From Arhodomonas sp052060015 (GTDB lineage Bacteria > Pseudomonadota > Gammaproteobacteria > Nitrococcales > Nitrococcaceae), in NCBI RefSeq assembly GCF_052060015.1, contig NZ_JBPODZ010000002.1, positions 186,001 to 250,000 on the forward strand: a stretch of DNA of 64,000 bases. The letters run 5' to 3'. Every line of letters starts with the position of its first letter. Position 1 is the first letter of the stretch. The notes below the pieces were generated by a model. The model had not been told where the DNA came from, made no database searches, and worked only from the letters and a program-made list of their open reading frames with translations. Made by a program: the position numbers and the translations under genes. This document shows, one piece after another, positions 1-8,600 of the stretch.

Positions 1-221
1 TGCTGATCCTGGACGGCACCGGTGCCCTGACCGGCACGCCGGTGACCAGCTTGCTCGATTACGTCTACTTCTCCGCGGTCACCTACACCACGCTGGGCTT
101 TGGCGACATCACGCCGGAAGGGGCGGTCCGAATGCTAGTGGGCACCGAGGCGATCACCGGCCTGGCGCTGGTCACCTGGTCGGCCTCGATGGCCTTCCTG
201 GCCATGCAGCGGGAGTGGTAA
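1..221 (+). CDS. Two-TM potassium channel-like protein, C-terminal part (5' end outside window)
   Basis: The frame is open from the left edge and stops with TAA at 219-221. The visible 72 or so residues hold a pore-loop segment, YFSAVTYTTLGFGDITPEG, whose TLGFGD is a potassium-channel selectivity filter variant (TVGYGD-like), followed by a hydrophobic helix (LVGTEAITGLALVTWSASMAFLA). This is the layout of the Ion_trans_2 family: outer helix, filter, inner helix. The protein would sit in the inner membrane. The first helix and start codon lie outside the window, so subunit type and any cytoplasmic N-terminal domain cannot be judged. It is convergent with leuA, with only 37 bases between the stop codons. 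Confidence 0.8.
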   Translation, partial: LILDGTGALTGTPVTSLLDYVYFSAVTYTTLGFGDITPEGAVRMLVGTEAITGLALVTWSASMAFLAMQREW

Positions 222-258
222 CGGCAGCATGCCGCTACCACTCACGGCCGCCGGCGCC

Positions 259-1968
259 TCAGGCGAAGCGCCGGTCGTGGCCGGCGCGGCCGAGCAGGAC
301 GCCTCGCCGGTCCTCCGGCAGGCGGGCCCAGATCCGATTGATACCGCTGATCACCGCCTTCACCGAGGCGCTGATGATATTGCCGTCCATGCCGACGCCG
401 AAGATATCGCCGGGGACCCCCTCACAGGATAGCTCCACGAAGCACACCGCCTGGGCATCGGAGCCCCGGCCCATGGAGTGCTCCTCGTAATGCTGCACTC
501 GCACGTCCGCGTCGAGGGCATCAAGCAGGGCGTCGATGGGGCCGTTACCGACGCCGGTGAGCACCTCCTCGCGGCCATCCTCGCGGACCTTCAGGCGAAT
601 GCCCTGACGGCCGTCCACGTCGAAGAGGCTCTGCCCGATATAGTCGACGGGGTGATCGAGCTCGAGATACTCGCGGCGGAAGATCTCCCACATCTCGTCG
701 GCGCGGATCTCCGCACCGGTGCTGTCGGTGACCCGCTGGATGACGTTGCTGAACTCCACCTGCATGCGCCGCGGCATGGTGAGGTCGTAGTCGCGCTCCA
801 GCAGGTAGGCCACCCCGCCCTTGCCGGACTGACTGTTGACCCGGATCACCGACTCGTAGGTCCGGCCCAGATCCTCGGGATCGATGGGCAGGTACGGCAC
901 GCGCCAGGGCTGATCCGGCGCCTGCGCGGCCAGGCCCTTCTTGATGGCATCCTGGTGGGAGCCAGAGAAGGCGGTGAACACCAGGTCCCCCACATAGGGA
1001 TGGCGCGGATGGATGGGCAGCTGCGTGCACTGCTCCACCGTGCGCGCCACGTCATTGATACGGGAGAAGTCGAGCCCCGGGTGCACCCCCTGGGTGTAGA
1101 GGTTGAGCGCGAGGGTCACCAGGTCCACGTTCCCGGTGCGCTCGCCGTTGCCGAACAGGCAACCCTCGACACGGTCGGCACCGGCCATCACGGCGAACTC
1201 GGCGGCGGCGATGGCGGTACCCCGGTCGTTATGGGGATGGACGCTGAGGATGATGCCGTCGCGCCGGGCGAGGTTGCGATGCATCCACTCAATCTGGTCG
1301 GCGAAGATGTTGGGCATGGACATCTCCACCGTCGCCGGCAGATTGATGATCACGCGATTGTCCCGCGTTGCCTCCCAGACCTCGGTGACCGCGTCCACCA
1401 CCTCGCGGGCGAAGTCCAGCTCTGTCGCGGAGAACGTCTCCGGACTGTACTGGAATGTCCACTCCGTCTCGGGCTGCTGCGCCGCGAGCTCCTTGATGCG
1501 CCGTGCACCGTTGATCGCCACCTCCCGGCTGCCGTCACGGTCGAGGTGGAAGACCAGCTCCCGGAACGCCGGCGAGGTGGCGTTATAGAGGTGGACGATG
1601 GCCCGCGGCACCCCGCGCAGGGATTCCATGGTCTTCTCGATGAGGTGGTCCCGCGCCTGGGTCAACACCTCGATGCGCACGTCGTCGGGGATGAGGTCCT
1701 CCTCGATGAGCCGGCGCACGAACGTATAGTCGATCTCGGAGGCCGAGGGGAAACCCACCTCGATCTCCTTGATACCCACCGAGACCAGCATCTGGAACAT
1801 CTCCAGCTTGGTCTCCACCCCCATGGGCTCGAACAATGCCTGGTTGCCATCGCGCAGGTCGGTGCTCATCCACACCGGCGGCGCGTCGATGCTCGCGTCC
1901 GGCCAGGTGCGGTCAATGAGCTGAATCGGACGATAGGGGCGGTATTTCTTGGACGGATCGGACAACAT
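259..1968 (-). CDS. leuA: 2-isopropylmalate synthase (long, type 2 form)
   Basis: Catalyses condensation of acetyl-CoA with 2-oxoisovalerate, the first committed step of leucine synthesis, in the cytoplasm. The 569-residue product starts MLSDPSKKYRPYRPIQL and carries the catalytic STDLRDGNQAL motif near residue 35, the HPHNDRGTA metal/substrate motif in the middle of the barrel, and GNGERTGNVDL. The C-terminal 120-150 residues match the regulatory domain that gives leucine feedback. Length and N-terminal extension fit the long form known from actinobacteria, yeast and some proteobacteria rather than the about 520-residue E. coli form. The start at 1968 is preceded by AGGAG (1977-1981). It is monocistronic here, and a leucine-rich leader ORF lies upstream, so control by leucine supply is likely. 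Confidence 0.95.
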   Translation of the reverse strand: MLSDPSKKYRPYRPIQLIDRTWPDASIDAPPVWMSTDLRDGNQALFEPMGVETKLEMFQMLVSVGIKEIEVGFPSASEIDYTFVRRLIEEDLIPDDVRIEVLTQARDHLIEKTMESLRGVPRAIVHLYNATSPAFRELVFHLDRDGSREVAINGARRIKELAAQQPETEWTFQYSPETFSATELDFAREVVDAVTEVWEATRDNRVIINLPATVEMSMPNIFADQIEWMHRNLARRDGIILSVHPHNDRGTAIAAAEFAVMAGADRVEGCLFGNGERTGNVDLVTLALNLYTQGVHPGLDFSRINDVARTVEQCTQLPIHPRHPYVGDLVFTAFSGSHQDAIKKGLAAQAPDQPWRVPYLPIDPEDLGRTYESVIRVNSQSGKGGVAYLLERDYDLTMPRRMQVEFSNVIQRVTDSTGAEIRADEMWEIFRREYLELDHPVDYIGQSLFDVDGRQGIRLKVREDGREEVLTGVGNGPIDALLDALDADVRVQHYEEHSMGRGSDAQAVCFVELSCEGVPGDIFGVGMDGNIISASVKAVISGINRIWARLPEDRRGVLLGRAGHDRRFA

Positions 1969-1990
1969 CGCTGGGTACTCCTGATTCCCG

Positions 1991-2101
1991 TTAGCGGATT
2001 ATCGGGGATGTGGCGATGCCGTGGCCAGCGGGCAGCCACAATTCCGTGGCCCGCTGACCGCTGATCAGTCGTCGCTGTCCGTTGATGGTACCGGGCGTCA
2101 T
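1991..2101 (-). other. 36-codon small ORF between leuL and leuA (uncertain)
   Basis: An ATG at 2099-2101 on the minus strand, with GGAG nine bases upstream, opens a 36-codon frame that stops at 1991-1993, 22 bases before leuA. It spans the strongest hairpin of the leader (2026-2056). It may be a translated element of leuA control or a chance frame in GC-rich DNA. Composition is unremarkable and the product is not recognised. Confidence 0.2.
2026..2056 (-). promoter_or_regulatory. Strong stem-loop in the leuA leader
   Basis: CAGCGGGC (2026-2033) pairs perfectly with GCCCGCTG (2049-2056), with further pairing inside. It lies 58 bases upstream of the leuA start codon and downstream of leuL. No U-run follows, so it is not a standard intrinsic terminator. 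A second shorter stem, CCCGCC-N4-GGCGGG, lies at 2133-2148. These could be the alternative structures of an attenuator or translation-control region. Confidence 0.4.
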
Positions 2102-2185
2102 AGCCGCTGGCTCCTCGCGTAGGTCCGCGATTCCCGCCGATTGGCGGGGAAAGAGATTCGTTCGATTGGGGGTATGGGGTGTAAT

Positions 2186-2275
2186 TCAGCTGCGCGCAAG
2201 GCGCAGCAGAAGCAGCCCCGGCAGCAGGTGCCGGAGTCGGAGAAGGAGGGTGGTTGCGATATTCACGCGCATCAT
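2186..2275 (-). CDS. leuL: Leucine-rich leader peptide of leuA
   Basis: A 29-codon minus-strand ORF beginning ATG ATG and reading MMRVNIATTLLLRLRHLLPG then LLLLRLARS. Eleven of 29 residues are leucine, including runs of three and four. This is the signature of an attenuation leader, in which ribosome stalling at Leu codons reports scarcity of charged tRNA-Leu and changes downstream RNA folding. It lies 217 bases upstream of leuA on the same strand. No Shine-Dalgarno is visible upstream. A promoter-like TTGACA-N17-TTAACT places the predicted transcript start at or next to the first ATG, so translation may be leaderless. I see no intrinsic terminator with a U-run after it, so the exact mechanism is unresolved. 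Confidence 0.75.
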   Translation of the reverse strand: MMRVNIATTLLLRLRHLLPGLLLLRLARS

Positions 2276-2281
2276 GCTGAT

Positions 2282-2310
2282 AGTTAACGGCCGCGTACCG
2301 AAAATGTCAA
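2282..2310 (-). promoter_or_regulatory. Promoter of leuL-leuA
   Basis: On the minus strand a perfect -35 hexamer TTGACA (2305-2310) is followed after exactly 17 bases by TTAACT (2282-2287), a moderate -10. The predicted start falls about seven bases downstream, at the leuL start codon. Confidence 0.6.
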
Positions 2311-2318
2311 GCGCGCCC

Positions 2319-4343
2319 TCAGCCCAGGGCCCGGCGCATCTCCGCCAGCCAGTCCCGCGGGCCGCCGCTATTGTCCGGCTCCACGGCAACAGCCCCTTGG
2401 CGCCGATCAACCACAGAGACCGGCTGGCCGCTTTCCACCTCGGCGAGGAAGCGCGACATGACCAACCGCCGCGCCGGCTGGCCCGCCCTGGCGGGCATCC
2501 GGTCCGCATGATGGAGGACGAGGCGATCGCGGGCCCGGGTAATCGCCACGTAGCCGAGACGGCGCTCCTCGGCCAGATTGTCCACTGCGCCGTCGCGTTC
2601 CATTGGCATCAGCCCTTCCGAGAAGCCGAACAGGTGCACCTCCGACCATTCCAGCCCCTTCGCAGCGTGGACCGTGCACAACGTCACCTTCCCCTCGCCA
2701 GCGTCGGCATCGTCGCTACCGCCGCTCACCACTTCCAAGGCGCTCGCCCAACGCCGGAGCGCATCGGCCTCCTCGGGCAGGCTATCGAGCCGGCGGCGCA
2801 TCGCCGACTGGACCGCACGCAGCCGGGCATGCACGGGCCGCAACGCGCGCTCGACGTCCGTGTTGTCCTGCCGGGTACCACGCCGCGCCCGCCGATGTAG
2901 CCAGTCGTGGATCAGGGGCGTGGTGCGGCACCAGTCGAACAACGCCTCCGGGCCGCGCGCGGCGAGATCATCGATGGCGCGGCGCAGCACCTCCACCCCC
3001 TCAGCGGCCCGGGGCGACAGCGCGCCCCCCGCCTCCAGCGGATCCCCGCCACTGCCGAGCAGACGGCTGACACCCCGGGCCCCGAGCCCGGGCACCAGCT
3101 CCGCAAGCCGCGAGAGTGCCCGGATGTCCCGGCGATTCGCGGCGAGGCGCCCGGCGGCGAGCATCATGCGCACATCGGCGTGGGCGAGCAGGTCCGTACC
3201 CGCCTTGATCCGGTAGGGGACCGCCTGTTGCAACAACGCCGCCTCCATCTCGCGACCCATGCGGTTCTTGCGGTAGAGCACCGCCAGGTCATCCGGGCGC
3301 ACCCCTTCCGCGATGGCCACCGCCAGGCGGGCCGCCACGCCCTCCGCCATGTCCGGGACGGTGTCGTAATGATGGAGGGCCACGCGGTCGTCCGACGGCC
3401 CCGGGCGCACCGCGTAAGGCTCCTTGTCGAGGCGGGCGCTGTTGTGGCGCACCAGGGCGACCCCACCGCCGACGATGGCAGGGGTGGAGCGGTAATTGCG
3501 CTCCAGCCGGTAGACGGCAGCGGACCAGCCCTCGATGAAGGTCCGCAGGTTCTCCGGGCGGGCGTGGCGCCACTCGTAGATGGCCTGGTCGTCGTCGCCC
3601 ACCAGCATCACCGTGCGATTCGCCGGGGCCACCCGCTCCAGCAGCCGGAACTGCGCCGCATCGGTATCCTGGGCCTCGTCCACGGTGAGATCACGGATCT
3701 CGCCGGCGAGGTGCCCCTGTAACTCCGGGTAGCGCCGCAACAGCCGCGCCGGCAGGATGATCAGGTCGGCGAAATCGATCACCGCCGCCTCGCGCTTCTC
3801 CCGCTCGAAACGGCGCAACCGCTCCAATAGCCGGGCGCTGGCCACCGGCCCGAAGCCATATTCCCCTGCGGTGTCGACTAGGGTACCCAGGTCTGCCTCC
3901 TCGGTCACATCCAGGCCACGGGCGTTGATCGCATCCACCGCCTCCAGAGCCTGGAGCCGGCGCTCGCGATCCGAGAAGGGACCGGCAAGCAGGGCGTCGA
4001 GCATGCGCCGGGCGTCATCGGCATCCATCAGGGTGGCGTTGGCGGGCACACCGATATGCCTGCCCCAGCGGCGTAACAGCTGGTTGCCGAAGCTGTGGAA
4101 GGTGCCGATCCAGGGCAGCTCGAGGCCGGCCGGCAGCCCGGCCCGGATGCGCTCACGCATCTCCCCCGCCGCTTTGTTGGTAAAGGTGAGCAACACCATG
4201 GAGGCACCGTCCACGCCGGCCTCGGTGAGTCGGCGCACCGCCCGTTCGGTGGTACAGCGGGTCTTCCCCGAACCGGCACCGGCGAGCACGGCAGCCGGCC
4301 CGTCCTCGTGGGCCACCACCCGTTTCTGGTCGTCGTCGAGCAT
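2319..4343 (-). CDS. ATP-dependent DNA helicase of the UvrD/Rep superfamily 1
   Basis: A 674-residue 3'-5' DNA helicase. The N-terminus has the Q motif region (DDDQKRVVAHEDG) and Walker A AGAGSGKT at residues 21-28. Motif II is DEAQD, motif III region VGDDDQAIYEWR, motif IV RNYRSTPAIV, and motif VI YVAITRARDRL near the C-terminus. Length matches Rep and short UvrD homologues. The open frame runs on upstream to 4661, but that part has no helicase homology and would overlap the divergent GGDEF gene. MLDDDQKR at 4343 is the natural start. Likely roles are replication restart or repair. I cannot tell Rep from a UvrD paralogue by eye. It lies divergent to the following gene with about 85 bases between starts. 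Confidence 0.88.
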   Translation of the reverse strand: MLDDDQKRVVAHEDGPAAVLAGAGSGKTRCTTERAVRRLTEAGVDGASMVLLTFTNKAAGEMRERIRAGLPAGLELPWIGTFHSFGNQLLRRWGRHIGVPANATLMDADDARRMLDALLAGPFSDRERRLQALEAVDAINARGLDVTEEADLGTLVDTAGEYGFGPVASARLLERLRRFEREKREAAVIDFADLIILPARLLRRYPELQGHLAGEIRDLTVDEAQDTDAAQFRLLERVAPANRTVMLVGDDDQAIYEWRHARPENLRTFIEGWSAAVYRLERNYRSTPAIVGGGVALVRHNSARLDKEPYAVRPGPSDDRVALHHYDTVPDMAEGVAARLAVAIAEGVRPDDLAVLYRKNRMGREMEAALLQQAVPYRIKAGTDLLAHADVRMMLAAGRLAANRRDIRALSRLAELVPGLGARGVSRLLGSGGDPLEAGGALSPRAAEGVEVLRRAIDDLAARGPEALFDWCRTTPLIHDWLHRRARRGTRQDNTDVERALRPVHARLRAVQSAMRRRLDSLPEEADALRRWASALEVVSGGSDDADAGEGKVTLCTVHAAKGLEWSEVHLFGFSEGLMPMERDGAVDNLAEERRLGYVAITRARDRLVLHHADRMPARAGQPARRLVMSRFLAEVESGQPVSVVDRRQGAVAVEPDNSGGPRDWLAEMRRALG

Positions 4344-4427
4344 GGCGCGAAGGGTACGCCATCCGGCGGCGGGCGCACAGATGCCATAGCGGTGGCACTC
4401 GCCACCCAGGTCGGCCAGAATGCAGGC

Positions 4428-6866
4428 ATGGGGCGAACGGGTAGGCATCGTGAACTGCCGCGGGAGGTGCGGGTGCTGCTCGAGCGCCTGCCCACGCCGG
4501 TGTTGCTGGTCCGGAAGAGCGACGGGGTGGTGATCTTCGCCAATGAGGCGGCCGCCCACTGCCTCGGCAGCACCTCCGGGGGCCTCGCGGACCTGCCCTT
4601 CTCCGCACTGTTCGACGCCCCGCCGCAGTACCCGGAACCCGACGGGGGCGTACCCATTCAACCCCGCGGCAGAGACGGGCGGGGCCTGGGCGGCCGGCTA
4701 TCGGACCTCCCCGCCCCCCTGGACCACCTCCGCCTGGTGATACTCGGACCCGACCCACCCGCGGAGGGCACAGGCCACCCGCAGGAACCGAGCCTCATCG
4801 CCGCGGAACTGGCGGAGCGGCTCAAGGAACTCGACTGCCTCAATCGCATCAACGCGGCACTCCAGCGGCCCGACCTCTCCACCGCCGAGGCCCTGCAACG
4901 AGTGGCCGACGCCCTGCCCCAAGGCTTCCGTTATCCGAACGAGGCCGTTGCCTGCGTGTCCTTGGGCGATGGCCAACGCTATTGCAGCGACGCCGCCGTC
5001 GACCGCATGGAGCACTCCCTGAGCCGGCCCCTTCGGTCCGATGATCGGGAGCTGGGCCATATCGTAGTGGGGTACCCGACGAACCTGGCCTCCGGGGAAA
5101 GCGACCCGTTTCTCGCCGAGGAGGGAGATCTCCTCGACATGGTGGCGGCAAGGGTGGTGGCGCTGCTGGAGCGGCAGGACTATGAGAAGTCATTGCGTCA
5201 GGCCGCCCACGTATTCGCCAGCGCGCGGGAGGGGGTCATCATCACGGACCCGGACCGGCGCATCATCAGCGTTAATACGGCCTTCACCCGAATCACCGGT
5301 TACAGCGAAGCGGAAGTCCTCGGCAAGACCCCGGCCATCCTCTCCTCCGGCTACCACGACGAGGCCTTCTACGAGGCCATATGGCGGAACATTGAGGCGC
5401 AGGGTCACTGGCAGGGCGAGATCTGGAACCGCCGCAAGGGCGGAGAGCTATATCCCCAATGGCTGAGCATCACGGCCATCCATGACGATGACGGCGGGTT
5501 GATCAATTACGCGGCGGTATTCTCCGACCTCTCGCGAATCAAGCAGACCGAGGCGGAGTTGGAACACCTGGCCCACTACGACCCGCTCACGGGTCTGCCC
5601 AACCGGACACTCCTCAGCAGCCTCCTGGACGAGCGCCTCGCGGGCAGCCGCCAGCGCGGGGATCGCCTGGCCGTCCTGCTCTGCGACGTGGCGCGACTGA
5701 AGGACATCAACGACAGCCTCGGTTACCAGGCCGGCGACCAAGTGCTCCAGGGCATCGCGGAGCGCCTCGGACAACGGGTGCGCAGCGAGGACCTGCTCGC
5801 CCGTCACGGTGGCGACGAATTCGTCGTAGTCATGGAGCATCTCCACAGCGACGCTGACGCCGGTCACCTGGCGCAGGCGCTCATCGAGCGGGCCGCGGCA
5901 CCGCTGACGTTATCCTCCGGCCAGCAGGCCTCCTTCGGCATGAGCGTGGGCATCGCCCTGTTCCCCGACCACGGGGAAACCGCGGCGGCGCTACTGCAGG
6001 CCGCCGAGGCCGCCATGTATGACAGCAAGGCGCGGGGCCGGGGGGATTACGTGTATTACCGGCCCGGGCTGACCCGCACCGCGCAACGCCGCCTGGAAAT
6101 GGACATCGGCCTGCGGGAGGCCCTCGATGCCGGCGAGCTCGCCGTGCACTTCCAGCCCCTGCTCGCCGTGGCCGACCGCCGGGTGATCGGGGCCGAGGCC
6201 CTGGCCCGCTGGGCTCGTCCCGACGGCGCCGCAATACCGCCGGAGGAGTTCATCCCCGCCGCCGAGGACAGCGGCCTGATCCTCGCCCTCGGCGAGTACG
6301 TCCTGGACCACGCCTGCGCCGCCGCGGCGGAATGGCACGCCCGCGGCCACCGCGAGACACGGATAGCCGTCAACCTCTCTGCCGCCCAATTCCGTGATCC
6401 CCGCCTGGTGGACAAGGTGGCCGAGCGCCTACGGATGTATGGCCTGCCGGCCAGGGCCCTGGAGGTGGAGCTCACCGAGCGCCTGCTGGTCTCCCCGGAC
6501 GCCGGGACGCGGGAGGCCATCGCGGCCCTTAAAGACCTCGGGGTGTCCCTGGCCATCGACGACTTCGGCACCGGCTACTCGGCGCTGGCCTATCTACAGG
6601 ACCTTGAGGCGGACACCATTAAGATCGACCGCCGCTTCATCCGGAACCTCCCCGCTGACACCCGCAATGCACGCCTGACCGCCACGGTCATCGCCATGGG
6701 GAATGCCCTCGGCCTGGAAGTGCTCGCCGAGGGCGTGGAGACCGAGGATCAGCTCGCGTTCCTGCAACGGGAGGGATGCCTGCTCTTCCAGGGTTTCCTG
6801 GCCGCGCCCGCGATCCCCGCCCCGGACTTCCTCCGCCTGCTGGAGGACGCGGGGGCGCCCCCCTAG
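4428..6866 (+). CDS. PAS-GGDEF-EAL cyclic-di-GMP signalling protein
   Basis: An 812-residue cytoplasmic protein. Order: an N-terminal PAS-like segment (about 5-60), a proline/glycine-rich linker, a GAF-like region (about 130-240), a PAS domain (about 255-370, AREGVIITDPDRRIISVN), GGDEF, then EAL. The cyclase motif HGGDEF is intact at residues 460-465. The phosphodiesterase domain keeps EAL at 590-592, DDFGTGYS and the LAEGVET loop, so both activities may be possible. No membrane helix or signal peptide is visible, which suggests sensing of an intracellular signal. The start at 4428 is chosen because upstream codons only mirror the opposite-strand helicase. A GTG further in is an alternative. 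It is convergent with maiA (6 bases between stops). Confidence 0.88.
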   Translation: MGRTGRHRELPREVRVLLERLPTPVLLVRKSDGVVIFANEAAAHCLGSTSGGLADLPFSALFDAPPQYPEPDGGVPIQPRGRDGRGLGGRLSDLPAPLDHLRLVILGPDPPAEGTGHPQEPSLIAAELAERLKELDCLNRINAALQRPDLSTAEALQRVADALPQGFRYPNEAVACVSLGDGQRYCSDAAVDRMEHSLSRPLRSDDRELGHIVVGYPTNLASGESDPFLAEEGDLLDMVAARVVALLERQDYEKSLRQAAHVFASAREGVIITDPDRRIISVNTAFTRITGYSEAEVLGKTPAILSSGYHDEAFYEAIWRNIEAQGHWQGEIWNRRKGGELYPQWLSITAIHDDDGGLINYAAVFSDLSRIKQTEAELEHLAHYDPLTGLPNRTLLSSLLDERLAGSRQRGDRLAVLLCDVARLKDINDSLGYQAGDQVLQGIAERLGQRVRSEDLLARHGGDEFVVVMEHLHSDADAGHLAQALIERAAAPLTLSSGQQASFGMSVGIALFPDHGETAAALLQAAEAAMYDSKARGRGDYVYYRPGLTRTAQRRLEMDIGLREALDAGELAVHFQPLLAVADRRVIGAEALARWARPDGAAIPPEEFIPAAEDSGLILALGEYVLDHACAAAAEWHARGHRETRIAVNLSAAQFRDPRLVDKVAERLRMYGLPARALEVELTERLLVSPDAGTREAIAALKDLGVSLAIDDFGTGYSALAYLQDLEADTIKIDRRFIRNLPADTRNARLTATVIAMGNALGLEVLAEGVETEDQLAFLQREGCLLFQGFLAAPAIPAPDFLRLLEDAGAPP

Positions 6867-6872
6867 GGTCGT

Positions 6873-7508
6873 TTATAGCGCGTCCGGCCGACGCTCGGGG
6901 CGGGCGGCGTCGAAGGCGGGCAACGCCAGGCAGGCCTCATTGATGGCCCGGATTCGGGGGTAATCCCCGAGATCCACCTCGAAGCGGTGGGCATTGTAGA
7001 CCTGGGGCACCAGGCAGACGTCGGCGAGGGTGACACTGTCCCCGTGGCAGAAGCCCCCGCTGCGATCCTCCGCCAGCATGGCCTCGATGGCGCGGAAGCC
7101 CTCGTGGATCCAATGGTGATACCAGGCCAACCGATCATCGTCGCTGACGCCCAGGGTCCCGGTGAGGTACTTCAGCACCCGCAGGTTGTTCACCGGGTGA
7201 ATATCGCAAGCCACCATCTGCGCCAACGCCCGCACCCGGGCCCGGCCACCGGGATCGGCAGGCAGCAGCGGCGGCTCCGGATAGCGCTCCTCAAGGTATT
7301 CGCAGATCGCCAGGGACTGGCCCAGGCGCAGACCATCGTCCTCGATCATCGGCACCAACCGCTGGGGGTTGATCCCGGCGTAGGCCGCGCCGCCCTGCTC
7401 GCCCTCGCGCAGGTTCACAGGCACCGACTCGTAGCCGATACCCTTGAGGTTCAGGGCGATCCGCACCCGGTAGGCGGCGGTGGAGCGGTAGTAGTCGTAG
7501 AGCCGCAT
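6873..7508 (-). CDS. maiA: Maleylacetoacetate isomerase (zeta-class GST)
   Basis: A 211-residue zeta-class glutathione transferase converting maleylacetoacetate to fumarylacetoacetate in tyrosine/phenylalanine breakdown. The N-terminus MRLYDYYRSTAAYRVRIALN matches the family's thioredoxin-fold start. The usual SSCSWR/SSAAYR active-site stretch is STAAYR here. NPQRLVPMIEDDG and the glutathione-contact QSLAICEYLEE follow, then a helical C-terminal domain with VTLADVCLVPQVYNA. Its ATG overlaps the fahA stop by one base (TGATG), indicating translational coupling. It is the second gene of a fahA-maiA operon placed divergently from the MarR gene and hmgA. Confidence 0.93.
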   Translation of the reverse strand: MRLYDYYRSTAAYRVRIALNLKGIGYESVPVNLREGEQGGAAYAGINPQRLVPMIEDDGLRLGQSLAICEYLEERYPEPPLLPADPGGRARVRALAQMVACDIHPVNNLRVLKYLTGTLGVSDDDRLAWYHHWIHEGFRAIEAMLAEDRSGGFCHGDSVTLADVCLVPQVYNAHRFEVDLGDYPRIRAINEACLALPAFDAARPERRPDAL

Positions 7509-8491
7509 CAGCCCCGGTACTCCTCCACCGACTGCTCGATGGCCCCGAAGATGGTGGCGCCGTCATTGCCGAACATCTCGATGCGCACCCGGTCGCCGAA
7601 GCGCATGAACGGCGTCTTCGGCTCGCCGTGCTCGAGCTTCTCGAGCATGCGCCGCTCGGCGAGGCAGCAGGACCCGAGGCTGCGGTCGTAGTTGGAGATG
7701 GTGCCGGAACCGACAATGCTCCCCGCCTCCAGCTCCCGGGTCTTCGCCGCGTGGGCGATGAGCTCCGCGAAGTCGAAGGTCATATCCACGCCGGTATTGG
7801 GGCGGCCGAAGGCCTCGCCGTTGAGATGCACCACCATGGGCAGGTGTGCCTTGACCCCGTCCCAGGCGTCGGCGAGCTCGTCGGGGGTGACCGCCACCGG
7901 CGAGAATGCGCTGGCCGGCTTGGACTGGAAGAACCCGAAGCCCTTGCCCAGCTCACCGGGGATGAGGTTGCGCAGGGAGACATCGTTGACCAGCATCAGG
8001 AGCTTGATGTGCTGCGAGGCCGCCGCGGGCTCCACGCCCATGGGCACGTCACCGGTGATCACCGCCAGCTCGGCCTCGAAGTCGATCCCCCAGTCCTCGC
8101 TCGCTGCAACGATGGGATCCCGGGGCCCCACGAAGGAATCGGAGCCACCCTGATACATCAGCGGGTCGTGCCAGAAGCTCTCCGGCATCTCCGCCCCACG
8201 GGCCTTTCGCACCAGCTCCACGTGATTGACGTAGGCGCTGCCGTCCGCCCATTGATAGGCCCGGGGCAGGGGGGAAGCGAGCGCGTTGGCGTCCAACTCG
8301 AAGGCACCGTCGACATTGCCGGCATTGAGCTGCTCGTAGAGCGCCTGCAGCGGCTGCGCCTTGTTCGCCCAGTCATCCAGCGCCGCCTGCATCGTCGGCG
8401 CCACATCGGTGGCCTCCACGGCACGGGAGAGATCGCGGGATACGACGAGTAGCGCGCCGTCGCGCCCCCGTTTCAGGGAAGCGAGTTTCAT
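7508..8491 (-). CDS. fahA: Fumarylacetoacetase
   Basis: Hydrolyses fumarylacetoacetate to fumarate and acetoacetate, the last step of the homogentisate pathway. The 327-residue product begins MKLASLKRGRDGALLVVSRD and contains the FAA catalytic fold with DFEAELAVITGDVP metal ligands, LLMLVNDVSLRNLIPGELGKG, FFQSKPASAFSPVAVTPDEL and GSGTISNYD. This is the short bacterial form of the family. The ATG at 8491 is chosen because GGAGG lies just upstream (8496-8500). An in-frame ATG further up lacks that. First gene of the fahA-maiA operon, whose promoter region faces the MarR gene. Confidence 0.92.
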   Translation of the reverse strand: MKLASLKRGRDGALLVVSRDLSRAVEATDVAPTMQAALDDWANKAQPLQALYEQLNAGNVDGAFELDANALASPLPRAYQWADGSAYVNHVELVRKARGAEMPESFWHDPLMYQGGSDSFVGPRDPIVAASEDWGIDFEAELAVITGDVPMGVEPAAASQHIKLLMLVNDVSLRNLIPGELGKGFGFFQSKPASAFSPVAVTPDELADAWDGVKAHLPMVVHLNGEAFGRPNTGVDMTFDFAELIAHAAKTRELEAGSIVGSGTISNYDRSLGSCCLAERRMLEKLEHGEPKTPFMRFGDRVRIEMFGNDGATIFGAIEQSVEEYRG

Positions 8492-8555
8492 GTTGCCTCC
8501 GCGTTTGATGTCGATCATGGCCTGCCGTCGGGGCGGCCTCTAGGCTCCCGGAAAG

Positions 8556-8573
8556 TAGTTTCAGGCGAAATCG
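8556..8573. promoter_or_regulatory. Putative MarR operator upstream of fahA/marR
   Basis: TAGTTTCAGGCGAAATCG in the 109-base divergent region. It shares TAGTTTC, the central C and AAA, at identical spacing, with the better palindrome at 9051-9068 before hmgA. Two such sites flanking the regulator gene suggest one regulator controlling both arms of the pathway and itself. Confidence 0.5.
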
Positions 8574-8600
8574 AAGTCAAGCGACGGACGGATCTCCCCC

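Noticed and set aside
222..234. CGGCA-N3-TGCCG stem between the channel and leuA as terminator
   Set aside because: Only five base pairs and no convincing T-run in either direction.
478..2064. 528-codon open frame on the plus strand antisense to leuA
   Set aside because: It mirrors leuA codons in GC-rich DNA, the translation is low-complexity His/Val/Leu-rich, and it has no domain. leuA on the other strand is unambiguous.
4344..4661. Upstream extension of the helicase by 106 residues
   Set aside because: The added residues show no helicase similarity and are antisense to the start of the GGDEF-EAL gene. MLDDDQKR matches the family N-terminus.
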